Assembly (NCBI GenBank): GCA_019321725.1
Contig: CM033111.1
Coordinates: 10,230,001 to 10,294,000, forward strand
Length of the DNA stretch: 64,000 nt
Direction: 5' to 3'
Origin: Paulownia fortunei
Taxonomy: Eukaryota > Streptophyta > Magnoliopsida > Lamiales > Paulowniaceae
Below the pieces are notes generated by a model that saw only the letters and a program-made list of their open reading frames with translations, was not told the origin of the DNA and did no database searches. The position numbers were made by a program, and so were the translations under genes. Every line of letters begins with the position of its first letter. Position 1 is the first letter of the stretch. Positions 1 to 11,949 of this stretch are shown here, piece by piece.

Positions 1-1140
1 TTATTAACCTTCATACATGAAAATGTTACACCCAACGCAAACCCCATGTGATTGTCATGCAATCAAAAAATATATTAAAGTGCAATATGTCATGCACAAG
101 GTTACCATGATCAGTGTACTTATTTCCCAATAAACACCTGCATACATGTACTAGTGTTTCCACATCAATAACTATGGAATTTGACATGTTTTTTCATTCT
201 AAGAATGAAGTTCTTAGAACACCAAATTAATTTTTTAAAGGAAGAGAAATCAGAAGCAATTTTTTTTCAGTGTTTCTTGACCTAATGTTGAATATATTGT
301 CAATCACAGTGCTGGTTACTATAAAAAAAAAAAAGGCAATCCTTTTGAAGTCTGACAAATAGGAAATTGTTTCTAAGTATTTACCTTATTTTAGACTAGC
401 ATACCCCGGAGGAGAATGATGTTTACACTAAAGATGATAAAAACAGACCATTTTGATAGTGGTAAAGGCTAGGAGATCTCGAAGCTAATGCTCAAAAGTT
501 CTATAAATATTAGGTCTTGAGTTTAATTTATGCAGATATGTAGTATTTGTTTCACTTTGTATTTATGTGAGGATTGTTATTTCATTATTTCCTCTAATTA
601 ATTGATTCTTGATGTTTTATTGAATTAACTAAAAAAAGTTTGATGGAATGATATAATTAATATTTCACTAGAATATGATTTTACTTAAAAGATAATGATT
701 CTTAAAGTTGCGAGTTTTAACTAGTATATGGCCCTCTAAATGGTACTCTCATATTGAATTTCATTTTTTTTTTCTTATTAATACATGGACAAAAATAAAC
801 TTTGGTGACAAATATTCGGTCTATCATGCAACATAACAATTGTACTCCATGTTTAATTGTATTGCATTGTATTCGCAAGTTTCAAATGGATCATTAACAT
901 CTCATCTCAATGATCCTTGATTTGAAATATTTTTAAAATTACAGTCTTAGAGACATTCTACGATTACTATCATATGCACGACCATGTCTTATAACTATAT
1001 ATGATTTAAGAATTTCATCTAATTCATAGAATGAATTTAAGATGAAGATTACCTATTAATGATAATAATATGAATAAGATTATTTCTACAAGAGTATTAA
1101 GATGACCAAATCAATTAGTTCGCCAAATGTTACTCTAACA
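1..1140. repeat. LTR-like remnant, copy 1 (interrupted)
   Basis: Bases 1-180 and about 820-1140 align, in order and orientation, with about 1925-2480 further along. Shared tracts include the ACATACATG-CACTAGT-like segment and the block around 980-1020 reading ATATATGATTTAAG followed by ATTTCATCTAAT. About 0.6 kb between them (roughly 190-815) has no partner in the other copy and looks like an insertion. The style (alternating TTAATTAA tracts and short GC-richer blocks, no ORF) is that of an old plant LTR. The window edge cuts it. Family assignment is inference. Confidence 0.5.
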
Positions 1141-1144
1141 AAGT

Positions 1145-2485
1145 TTTCAATTAAAATCCAAGATTTTATTTTCTAGTCATTCTTGAAATTTAGTTCTTAG
1201 TTATATTCCTCGTGGACTTCCTACAAGCCAACATCAATGGGCCTTGATTTCATATTAATTAAATCCAATAAAATTAATTAATCTAATGAATTATAGTGTC
1301 CCATCATAATTAATTATTCTAAATAATTAATCACCACCTAATCCAATTAAGTTAATTAATTAATTCAATACTTAAATTAATTAAACTTTATTTAATTAAT
1401 CATATTAATTAAATATAATCAAACTCTTAGATTAATTACTTAGGTAAGAATTTCTCTGAGTTAGTGTGTGACCCCATAAGTTCACCTATATACTTAGTAA
1501 TGGGTTCACAATTCTTGTGACTTAGTCTAATAATTAATATTTAATTATTCTATTAATCATCTTGAAATTAATCCATTAATACCAAGAACCTCATCAATCA
1601 TGATTAACGTCTAGTAGCATGCCATAAATTGCTAAACATAGGTGAAGGTGGTGAACCCTTCTAATTATGAATACCATGCAAGTTGGTCCGTCCATCAACT
1701 AATTTCTCAATGAGTTTAGGGCATAGATTATTAGTCAAAACACCTGATAGTTCAACTTTATGAAATTGTTCCTAGTATCTCGATTTGTTGATTCTAATTA
1801 GGAATCCCATTTCCTAATTACCCATCCTAACCATTGTTGTGGATTTCTGCATCAAGTACAATGAAATCATATAAGATTTTTCTATTCTACTAGATATGTG
1901 ATGAATTCTTTATTGGCCACTCATTAATTTTTATAAACAAAGATGATGCACCCAAAATATCCCTTTGTGAGAATTAATCCAAGTACATCATATCGAGAAT
2001 GAGATTATAATGGTGCCTCATGTCAAAAGACTATACCATGCACTATCTAATGATTGAAAACTTCTCATTCGACAATTATATTTTTTTGAAATTTTTTAAT
2101 GGAGTTCAGTGTATTTGTTTTCCAACAAACACTCTACATACATGCACTAGTATCCCAACACTTGTGTGTATGGAATGATGCACTCTCCTTTTGAGCATGC
2201 ATCGTATGCGCAAGTTCTAATGGGCTAGTCAATGTCTTACCTCAAGAAGCCCTTGACTTAGAACAAGTTTAAAACCATGACCATAGAGGTATATTTTATG
2301 ATCGTGATCCTATGAATGACCATGCCCCGTAATCATATATGATCTAAGGATTTCATCTAATTTTAATAAACAAATTTAATATGAAGATTACATGTCTTTT
2401 AATACTAATTGAAAAAGATTATACATTATAAGGGTATAAAAATAACCACTAATTGGATCGTCGGGCATTACTCTAACATCATGGG
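1145..2485. repeat. LTR-like remnant, copy 2
   Basis: Second copy of the repeat seen at 1-1140, here uninterrupted. It begins with a strongly TTAATTAA-rich tract (1235-1430) followed by mixed sequence without coding potential. A third, more diverged relative lies at about 20640-21300. The segment directly abuts a copia RNase H fragment at 2486. It could be an LTR of that element joined by an internal deletion, or an unrelated repeat next to it. I cannot define terminal TG/CA ends or a target duplication. Confidence 0.45.
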
Positions 2486-2660
2486 AAAACCAATCATATT
2501 GACACCAGATACCACTTCATTTGAGAGAGCATTGTACAAGATCAAGTAGTTCTCAGGCATATTTCTACTAGTGATATGGCCATTGATTCTTTTATTAAGC
2601 CTTTTTGAAGAGATGTGTTCTTAAGGCATGTTAGTATTATGAGAGTTTGTAAGATTTGAG
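2486..2660 (+). pseudogene. Ty1/copia RNase H C-terminal fragment
   Basis: Reading from about 2492 gives HIDTRYHF, then VQDQVV, LRHISTSDMA and RDVFLRHV. This is the characteristic end of the copia polyprotein (KHID-RYHFIRE ... STSDMAAD-FTKPL-RD-F-RHV). Two in-frame stops interrupt it: one right after HFI, one after IKPF. No reverse transcriptase or integrase is visible upstream, so this is an isolated relic of the pol 3' end on the plus strand. It shows that the 2.5-4.1 kb region descends from a copia element. Confidence 0.75.
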
Positions 2661-4094
2661 CTTTTGGGCTTCTATGAACATTTTATTGATTAATGAGATT
2701 TTCGTTCTTATTAATTTGTTAGTACATTGTGTCTATGATATGTGTGAATGTCACTAAGCTTACAATGACTAATTCACAAGGGTAATTGCCTTAGCAATTT
2801 GATAATGAGCAGAATGAGACTAATGGATCATGTTTGCACAGCTGAGATGTATGTGAATGATTTGCACTTGGAATAACAAGGAAGGTTAATACTTATAATT
2901 ACCATGTCATGAGGTTAAGATGAGATCATACATGATCAATTATGAAGTCAGACCAAACTTCATAAAACCCTGTTCATAGCCGCATATGCGAACTACTAGA
3001 AGGTATTTTGGAGAGTGACTTCTGGTGGTGTGCATGAATAGTGATTAGACTAAGATTCACATGATGTTTAAAGCATGACATGTCCAAATTGAATGGTAGC
3101 TCCATCATAGCACATACTCATACTACAAGTACTTTATGACAACCTTGTAAGTAGAGTGACTCAATGGATCCCTACTTTATCACTATGTGATTCTTTACTT
3201 AGCTTTTAGTACCCTTTGGGACTTTAGAACATGTAAGAAGGTGTAATTTTGATGATACTACTTTAGCATATAACTAATGGCCAGGATTGGTCTGGTCTAT
3301 CGGAGCATGACCAAGAAAGTTGTCAAGACCAAGCGGATTTACATGAGAGGCTGAGGAAGAACTAAGATAATAATGCACTTATATGCTATAACTTATAGGT
3401 CGGCCGACTAAGTTAAAATATTTTTGACATAGCATAGATACATAGATAAAAGAGTCAACCATGCTCTAATTATTATTATTAAGCGATCAAAGATGCTTGA
3501 TCTAGTGCGACCACATAGTTTGGAGTATATAACGAGTTTTGAGTTGTAGAGATATATTAATTAGGTGATGAATTAATATAACTCTCATCCCTGTTCTTTT
3601 CTTGCTTTGGTCGCACACCTTATTCCCTGTATGAAATAAGGGATGTGAGATAAGAAATTATGTGAATGTGATTCAAATGAGTTGATTAAAATATGAGAAA
3701 GTTAAGTCGGAATCCTATTGTGATAAGGATAATAGTTTATTGTGTATCTCTCCTAATTGAACTCCAAGTATGATAGGGATAAAGATACATACTTTAAGAT
3801 TATCTCTCACAACAGATATCACAATTTTTACAATTATTTGAAATATGATTAACTCTCTACGTGTCTCTTGGAGCATCACTAAATGAGAGATAATTACTCC
3901 AATGGTTTAAGGTGTGTGAAAAATAACGTCAAATACTCTAGTAGCATCCATTGGGGCAAGATGGACTTTGGTGTATTACTATTTGTGGTTTCGTTCGTAG
4001 CATTCGAAAAGGGCTTGTAGGTAAGTTTCTAATCCAGTTGAATCAATTAATCATCTGTTGCGTTAGAAAGGTAACATCGTTTCATTTTAATAAT
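2661..4094 (+). other. Copia 3' non-coding region / probable LTR, cut by element A
   Basis: There is no convincing gene. The sequence follows the copia RNase H relic and has plant-LTR character: mixed composition, a CGGCCGAC block at about 3400, and the tract GCGTTAGAAAGGTAACATC at about 4060. It stops at the edge of element A (4094). The bases after A (14993-15055, ATTAAATAATTATATGCACATT and on) read as a natural continuation, so element A probably inserted into this older LTR. The 64-codon ORF at 3951-4145 crosses that junction and is not a gene. Confidence 0.45.
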
Positions 4095-5756
4095 TGCTAC
4101 AACTTTAAGGTTGCAAACTCAAGTACAAGTTGTGTCAAGCAATAAATTTCTCGTGAGTTCGAGGTCGATCCACATGAAATTATTTGATGAATTCAGGATT
4201 ATATTTCTAAAAGAAGATGGACTTTATGTGATTTAGAGTATATAAAAAAATAATGTATGCTATAACTAAAGAAAAACCAAAGTAATAAAAATATTGAAAA
4301 TTAGGGATTCTCTCTTGAGTTTTGGATAGAAGAATGATTATTTATTCTTTTTACCTTTTTTAATTGCCACTATTAGAATCCATGCATAATGAAGGTTCCA
4401 ATGGAAAGATGTTATCAAATAGTGAGCAATAAGGAAATCATATTGTGTTATATTTGCAAATTTCTCTTAACGTCTATACATTTGTTTATGGGATCAAGTA
4501 TTTATTCACACCTTTGTCTACAACAAGTCAAGATTTCATGTTAGCAGTTGGTGTAGTAAAACCAAATGTCTAGCTAAATGAACCCAAGTATTTATAGTGC
4601 CATTAGTAATACATAAATCAAGAATCAACACAAAACAAGTAGGGTATAGATAAAAAATTAAAATAATAATATAACATACTTAAATATTTTCTATCATTAT
4701 AACCATTCTTCTTCCTTTATCAAGAAGTTCACCATTTTTTCACAATAAAATAAAATTTAAAAAGACATAATGAAAGTAGAAAAGACTAACAATAGAAGAG
4801 AAACTAGAAAATACATCTCTATTACTATTAAAAAACTTACATTACTACTAAAAAACTTACATAACTAGAAAACTTAGCTTAAAAAAACCCTCTACCACCT
4901 CTCATCCACTCTTACAAGTTAATACATGGCCTATTTATAGTGTTTGGAGTATGCTAGAGGTCAAACATATAATAAAAGAGTTAAACAATCAAGTGTTATG
5001 CTAGTTGTCAAAAATTACTAAGTTGTTCACCAAATCCTTTAAATTTTCACCTACCTGATTAAATTGAATTTTATGCCAAATAAAGGCCAATTTTGATGAT
5101 GAGTAAAGACTAAAAGTTGTAAATCATTCTGTGTTGATATATTTGCATATGTTTTTTTATCAAATTTGGCTGCTGGATGAGGGAGACATAGTCAAATTAT
5201 TGAATCATATTCAAAAGTCATCCTTCAACATCAGTAGCACATTTTAGCATATTTATTGACCATTTTGACATATTTCTCACTATCATATCTATAGTAAACG
5301 TATTTATCTACCTCTTGTGTATAACATATCTAAATTTCAACCTAAATATAATTTTAGTTTAAGAGATATGACCCAATTAGTAAAATAGGTCACGATTGGG
5401 CTTAACTCTGATCCGAATTCTTAGTGATCCATTTTATACAACTATTTGTAATCCAACATTTTTTTATCATTACATGTTTAGTATGAGATCCAAAGTCTGT
5501 ATAAACTTGTAGAAGAATGACTTATCAATCCATAGCCTCAAAATTAACCCAAAATCATTTCGAAATCAAAAGTTACACCAATTTCTCTAAAATCTGTACA
5601 AAAGAAGATAAAACTTTTTAATCTCATTTTTTTATGTTGATTTCCTATTTTATTTCTAAAACACAAAAATGCTTTAATTGGGAATTCTAATAACAATTTT
5701 AAAGTAAAAATAATTATATAAATCTTAATTAATTGTACACTTTTAAATGTTCATCA
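4095..5756 (-). repeat. Element A 3' LTR (left on + strand)
   Basis: Direct repeat of 13047-14992. On the minus strand it begins TGATGAACATTT and ends TTGTAGCA, the canonical TG...CA form. It is about 280 bp shorter than its partner because the other copy holds an AT-rich insertion. The first 60 bases (TGCTACAACTTTAAGG and on) pair almost base for base with 13047 onward. Many differences between the two LTRs show the insertion is old. Confidence 0.88.
4931..4940 (-). promoter_or_regulatory. TATA box of element A 3' LTR
   Basis: The minus strand reads CTATAAATAG, a strong plant TATA box, inside the LTR where the U3/R promoter should lie. The matching position of the other LTR (about 13852-13862) reads CTATATATAAAC, and element C has TATAAATA at the equivalent place. 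Activity is not implied. Confidence 0.55.
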
Positions 5757-5770
5757 CACCCCCCAACCAA
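5757..5770 (-). other. Polypurine tract of element A
   Basis: On the minus strand TTGGTTGGGGGGTG sits directly before the LTR start TGATGAACA. This is the G-rich polypurine tract that would prime plus-strand DNA synthesis and it fixes the LTR boundary at 5756. Confidence 0.75.
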
Positions 5771-7102
5771 CTTATTACTAATCCCTAGTAATTATAGAAT
5801 AATGAAAAATAATACAAATAAGAATGAACATGACATGGTGATCAAAATTTAAAAAAAATATAAAATAGTCTAACAATCACAAACAATCATTTGTTAGTGA
5901 TCACAGATGCTATGAAGATTTTTTTTTATTATTTTGGAGATTCCAAAGGATGTTGTGCGTAGGTAAATTAAGCCAATCTTTTATTCCACAAACCGAGATA
6001 CAGATAACTTCAAAATTAATTATGAAAAGTCTTAACTCCATATCCTCACAGGTAAGTATTTTGTCATTGATGTTGGTAAGGTGTTCACTCATGGAGTTGG
6101 AAAATGGTTAAAATATTCAAAAAAATGACTTAAATAATTTAGGACAAACATTCAAACTAAAATTGAGCATAAGATAGGTAGTCACAAAATTTAAAATATC
6201 TAGTCTATCTTACCAAAATACATCTCAAAAGTTTATTGGTTAACCTGAAAACAAAATGGTGATTTCTTTTTCTTATTTTTTTTGTTTTTTATTTTTGTTT
6301 TTTATTTTTTATTTTTTATTTTTGTTTTTTGTTTTTTTACAACATGACTCACATGATAGTAAAAGATCAAAAGAAGGATTTATAATTATACTCACATCAC
6401 TAACTATAAAATGAAAATTTTCAATAGAAATAGATAACTATACAGGTTTACCCAATTTATTTCTACACATGTAAGACAAACATAATTAAGCATCTCAAAT
6501 TGCAGTGAAACTAATTTAAATAATAAATTAAAGTTCAGAATGCTTGTTTTCTCAAACTCTCCACTTATTCACAAAAGATGTGTGAATATTAAAATAAACA
6601 CTTTAACATAGTAGGAATTTTCAGTTATATGTATCGCAACCAATCTTTTCATAAAGTTTAGGATGCGTACAAGACTATTTTTTTTTTCAAAATAGTACCA
6701 TTGGACTCTAACAAAAAGAGGTTGCAATTATATTTTGACAATTTATAAAATTTCAATTAAAAACTTCACAAACATACCATGTTATGCAAAAAAAATGGGG
6801 TTGCATCGCAAGAGTATCAAAAGATTACCCTTTACTCTGGCTACCATTACTCATGGTTTCAACGAACCCAAAAGAAAACACACTTGAATTTAAAAAAAAA
6901 ACTAAAAAAACACACATTGAACACACAAGACATGATATCAACTATGCCCTTCCCCAACCTAATCGAGACATTATCCCCAATGTCTAAAATAGATAGGAAA
7001 GTAGAGTTTAAAAGATATCATCTGAAATGTGGCTTATTAAAAAAAATAAAGTTGAAACAATACAAAATACACACTATTAGTTGAAACCATTAAGGATAAA
7101 TT
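5771..7102 (-). other. Element A 3' non-coding region with T-rich low-complexity tract
   Basis: This lies between the LOG-like remnant and the polypurine tract. No gene is supported; the ORFs at 6779-7084 are fortuitous. Around 6265-6340 is a run of TTTTTTATT/TTTTTGTTT units, a decayed simple repeat. Parts match the post-LOG region of element C: the minus-strand stretch at about 6850-6970 parallels 55575-55670 in C (GATATCATGTCTTGTGTG against GATATCATATCTTGTGTG). Confidence 0.55.
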
Positions 7103-7370
7103 TCATACATTGAGAGTTAAATTCATTTTGTGTTTTCGACTATTGTCCCTGTTAGACCAATCCACATAGGCCAATGCTGGATTAGGTTCTGGTACACATG
7201 TTAGATGTTGATCAATCAGTTGGTCGGGTGTTGGAGCAAAAATGAGGATTCATCTCGTAGACGGTGAAATAATTTTTATTTTTTAATAGTATGATCTACA
7301 AAAGATAGCAAATCATCATAGAAACCATTAACATTAAGAATATCTATAGGTTTCTGGTGAATGTTGAGTT
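7103..7370 (-). pseudogene. LOG-like passenger gene, C-terminal remnant in element A
   Basis: Read on the minus strand from 7370, the sequence encodes a LONELY GUY (cytokinin riboside 5'-monophosphate phosphoribohydrolase) C-terminus in pieces. These are NIHQKPIDILNVNGFYDDLL, SFVDHTIKK, then after a frameshift IISPSTR, a stop, and FAPTPDQLI, ending near 7103. The family pattern is LGIHDKPVGLLNVDGYY, SLLSF-D, GFI-P-AR and SAPTAKEL. Element C (54782-55429) has the same segment plus the N-terminal two thirds. Here about 1 kb is missing: the sequence jumps from the end of the post-integrase region straight into NIHQKP at 7370. It sits downstream of integrase, inside the element, in the same sense as pol. 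Homology to LOG is clear from motif order; function is lost. Confidence 0.78.
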
Positions 7371-7789
7371 ACTCTTACATTTGCTTCAACTATCATATGT
7401 CTCCTAGGATGCCCTTGTTCGTAAACATCCTTAATCTTTCAATTCTGATTTTATAAAAATTTTAAATTGCAATTTTAGGAAGATGAGGAAATCGCTTTTT
7501 GAAAGTTAGAAAAATGTCATCCATTTTGAAAAGAATAAGAAAAAAAATGAGAAAAATAGAGAAACTTTGTATAGATATTTCAGTTATTTGGAAAACTGAT
7601 AAATTCGACTTTAATAGTCACGGAGTACTGTTATCCTCCACTTAACCAAAAAAAAAGCCTACAAAATAAATAAAGTCAGAGAAAATAAGTATATATACAC
7701 ACATTAATCATAACAATGGTTAGAAAAAAAAAAGAATTTCTTCTTGTGAAAATTGATTCACTTTGAATACGTTATCATTTTTAGGATTT

Positions 7790-8880
7790 TCAATGTCAAT
7801 AGTCCCATAAGAATATACCTATTTTACAACAAAAGGACCACTCCATATTGATCTCAATTTTTTAGGAAACAGATGTAATCGAAAATTATAAAGCAAAACC
7901 TTTTGATCAATCTCAAATATTTTTCTTGAAATTTGATTATCATGAATATCTTTGATTCTTGCTTTATGAATTTTAAAATTCTCATATGCATCATTTTTCA
8001 ATTCTTGAAGTTCATTGATTTGCAATTTGCGTAATTTTGAAGTTTCATCAAGGTTGAAATTAAATATTTTGATTGTCCAATGAACTTTATATTCAAGTTT
8101 AACAAGTAAATGATAAGTTTTTTCATAAACTATCCTATAAGGAGACATGCCTAATAATATTTTGAAAGCAGTTCTATATGCACAAAGTGTATTGGTAAGT
8201 CTAATAAATCAATCTTTATAATTTGGATTAACTATCTTTTTCAAAATTTGTTTTATCTCCCTATTTGCAAGTTTAATTTATCCATTTGTCTGAGGGTGAT
8301 AAGAGGTGACAACTTAATGTATGATTCCATATTTTCTCAATAAATTTTCAAAAAATTTGTTACAAAAATATTTTCCCCCATCACTGATAATGGATCGACT
8401 TAAAATATTTTTTTTCAAAAAATTTATCACTATTTTGTGATAATTGTTTCAACAGAAAATTATCTTGATTTACTTTGAGACATAATCTATGGCGATTAAT
8501 ATATGAATAAAACCAAATAATAATGAAAATGATCTCATAAAGTCAATACCCTAACAGTCAAAGATTTCAATCACTAGAATAGGGTGTAAAGGTATCATGT
8601 TTCGCTTTAAAATGAACCCAAATTTTTGACAATTTTCACAACTTTTTCATAAAGTGTAAGGGTCTTTAAAAAGAGTTGGCCAATAAAATCCACATTGTAA
8701 TATCTTTGCAATGATTTTCTTTGTCGAAAAGTGACCATCACATACTTCTGAATAACAAAATTTAACAATGTTATATATCTCATTGTCAAGCACGCATTTT
8801 CAAAAGATTTGATGAGGATAATATTTGAATGGGTATAAATCATCCCAATAACAGTTTTTCACATCAGTCAAAAACTTTTT
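7790..8880 (-). pseudogene. Integrase remnant, element A
   Basis: The minus strand carries the Athila integrase in broken frames. There is a zinc-finger-like start with GHFSTKK and CGFYWPTLFKD (about 8830-8680), a degraded catalytic core, and a long open C-terminal part (7819-8148) with MSPYRIVYEKTYHL, IDQKVLLYNFRL and LRSIWSGPFVVK. The same order is seen in element C at 52570-53740. Stops and frameshifts occur throughout the core, so no active enzyme is possible. Confidence 0.8.
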
Positions 8881-8999
8881 TTATCTACGGAGTTCCAATA
8901 CGATGACATCTTTCCTGTCACAAAAAAGTTAACAATGCCAGCAAATCAAGGTAAACTAGAAACATTAAATAATTATTCATCAGGAAAAGTGTCATTAAT

Positions 9000-10260
9000 G
9001 GGTGTGGTTAGAAATGAGTTATCACAAACAAGTTTCGACAAATGATCAGTCATCATATTCTCTACTATTTTCTTATCTCAAATCGTAATGTTGAATTCTT
9101 AGAGTAAGAGAATCCACCTAATTAGTTTAGGTTTGATATTTTTTTTTTATAAAAGATATTTCAAAGTTGCATGATCATTGAAAATAATAACTAGTGAGCC
9201 AACAAGATAAGATCTAAATTTGTCTAATACAAAGACTATAATAAACAATTCTTATTGAGTTGTTGAATAATTCAATTGAATACTATTTAAAGTTTTACTT
9301 GCATAGTAACTAACATATGATTTCTTATCTTTTTTTTTATCCTATGATAACTCTAACAATATAGTCACTAGCATCACGTATTATTTCAAAAGGTAAAGTC
9401 TAATATGGAGGCTGCATGATTGGAGCAGACGTAAGCATGCTTTTAAACTTAACAAAAGCATTTTCAAAACTTTTAGCCCATTCAAAAATAGTGTCTTTTG
9501 TTAGAAGATTATATAGAGGTTTAGATATTATACTAATTTTTTTTATAAAAACCAGCATGTCCTAAAAATAATCTTACTTCCTTCACAGACTTTGATATTG
9601 GCAAATTGTCAATTAACTCAATTCTAGATTTGTCTACTTCAATACCTTTTAACGAAATAATGTATCCAAGAACAATACCAGTTGTTACCATGAAATGACA
9701 TTTCTCCTAATTGAATACAAGATTATTTTCTTCACACCCGATCAAAACTTTTTCTAAATTAGATAAGCAATTATCAATTGAATTATCAAAAAAAAATTAT
9801 CCATGAAAACTTCAAGAAAATATTCAACTATGTCATAGAAAATACTAAGCATCGTTGGAATGTAGATAGTGCATTATATAATCCAAAAGGCATCATTTGA
9901 TATGCAAAAATACCAAAATAACATGCAAAAGTTGTTTTCTCTTGATTTTCAAGTGCAATTATAATTTGATTATACTGAGAATATCCATCTAAGAAACAGT
10001 AAAATTCATGTCCGACAACTTTTTTTAAGATTTGATACATGATGAGTAGTGAAAAATGATCTTTTCTAGTAACTAAATTGAGTTTCTTATAGTCAAAGCA
10101 CATTCACCAACCAATAACAATCCCAGTTAGAAGTAATTCATCATTATCATTCTGGACTACAGTAACTCCGAATTTCTTTGGTACAACTTGAGTAGGACTC
10201 ACCTATTTGCTGTCAGAAATAGCATAAATGATTCAATTATCTCAGAATTTAATGACTTCA
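9000..10260 (-). pseudogene. Reverse transcriptase-RNase H remnant, element A
   Basis: The minus strand encodes RT in fragments. The open part at 9828-10103 contains CFDYKKLNLVTRKDHFSL, CFLDGYSQYNQI and MPFGLYNA. The active-site box reads FMDNF instead of FMDDF: the second aspartate codon at 9796-9798 is AAT, one G-to-A change from GAT. RNase H follows toward 9000 (LDKFRSYL, HATLKYLL, RWILLL). The clade signature is Athila. Several stops separate the pieces. Confidence 0.85.
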
Positions 10261-10760
10261 TTTCTCGCTATTTCTTTCATATTAGGATTTAACATTCGTT
10301 GCATCTCTTTAGAAGGTTTAACATTTTTCTCTAAATAGATGTTATGTGTGCAAATTAAAAGAATAATACCTATAATGTCAGCAATGATACATCCTAAACA
10401 TTCTTATACATGTTCAGAGTTTTGATCGACTAATCTTCTTAGGATGCATTAAATTTAAAAAAAAATATTACTGAAAAAGTCTCATTCTCACCCAAAAAGG
10501 AGTATTTCAAATTAAATGGCAAAGGTTTCAAATCAATCACGGGAGTTTTAATACTTGATGAAACAAATTGTACTGTTGATGATGAAAGTTCTTCAAACCT
10601 TAGCTTTCAAAAATAATTTTCTTATACCTGTGAAAATCTAGAGAGAGTATTAGAGTGTCTTTTTACAAAGAGTTTCACTTTTAAAATAAGTCTCTAAAGG
10701 ATCTGAATAATTAACGGTAGTAAAACATTCACGAACAAGTTTCTCAATTGAATCCACTTC

Positions 10761-11195
10761 TTATACTTTGACATCTTCTGTAGGTTGCTTACAAACATTA
10801 AACACATTTAGTTCCAAAGTTATATTTTCAAAAGATAACTTCATAATACCATTCCTATAATTTGAAGTTGCAAGAAAAGTACAACCCAAAATGAGAGGAA
10901 TATGTGTATGTGTATGTGCAACATGCTCTATGTCCAAAATATTAAAATCCACTAGAAAGTAAAACTTATCGATTTGTACCAATACATCTTCTACTACTTT
11001 ATTTGAAACTTTAATCGAACGATCAACTAGTTGGAGTACCAAAAAAGTTATTTTAAGTTCTCCCAACCCTAATTGTTCATAAACTGAGAAAGGTAGAAGA
11101 TTTACACTAGCACCAAAATCAAGCAAAACAGGTTCTATTCTAGAGTTTCCTATAGTACATGAAATGGTTGGACAATCTAGATCTTTGTACTTCAA
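10761..11195 (-). pseudogene. Retroviral-type aspartic protease domain, element A
   Basis: A 144-codon open frame matches the Athila protease. The catalytic motif DFGAS (residues 27-31, codon at 11117-11115) is followed by VNLLPFSVYEQLG, then hydrophobic strands and LILGCTFLATS near the end, which corresponds to the flap/ILGRPFL region. Of the three proteases in this window it is the best preserved and keeps its catalytic Asp. It is still only part of a broken polyprotein: the 11200-11950 spacer upstream has no continuous frame to gag. Confidence 0.82.
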
Positions 11196-11949
11196 TGGAG
11201 TGAATTATTGAATGATTGCACTAACACTTTCAGTTAAAAATGCATTCTTTTCTATATAAAATTTGGTATAAGAAATGATTTGTTAGATTGCATCTAACAA
11301 TGGAATATTAATCTTAACATATTGAAAAAGTTCAAAGATTTCAGCATTTAAGTTCAACTTTTGATTAGGTTAAATCTTTGAGGAAAATGAGCTAGAGGTG
11401 AGTATTTTTCTTTTTCATCATCTTCAAACTTACCTTCATTAAACTTACCTTTATCGTCAAAACTATTTCTATTCTTCATTTCTGAAGGTGGATTAGAAAC
11501 TTTCTCCTTGGAATGAATAGTTTTGTTAACAACTTTTTCATTCCGAAGAGTTGTGATCGAATTAGCCTCCTTGATTGAATTTTTACTTAAAGAAGAAACA
11601 TAACACTAAGTGGAAGGAATAGTTGAGATTGAACAGGAAATTTTCCTTTTTCATGAGTACGCAAAGAAGTTGTCAGTGTTGAAAGTATGTTTTTAATCTC
11701 ATTAATGGCTTGTAAAGTTTGGTTATTGATGTTTGTTTGTGCATGTATAAATGCTTGCAAAGTCTCATCAAAGGTTTTTATATATGGAGTTGGATAAGAA
11801 GAAAAGTTTGGTGGCTTTTATGAATGTAGCGATTGGGCATGGTTAACATATCGCCAACTAAAATTGGGATGATTTCTCCATTGTGAAATGTAAATTTTGA
11901 AATATGGAGAATAGAAAGGCTTTTTGAATGTGTTCATAATATTTGCTTA

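Noticed and set aside
3480..3560. Possible tRNA or small RNA
   Set aside because: No tRNA box A/B pair or cloverleaf could be built. I found no convincing tRNA or rRNA gene anywhere in the window; the only pol III-like boxes belong to the SINE.
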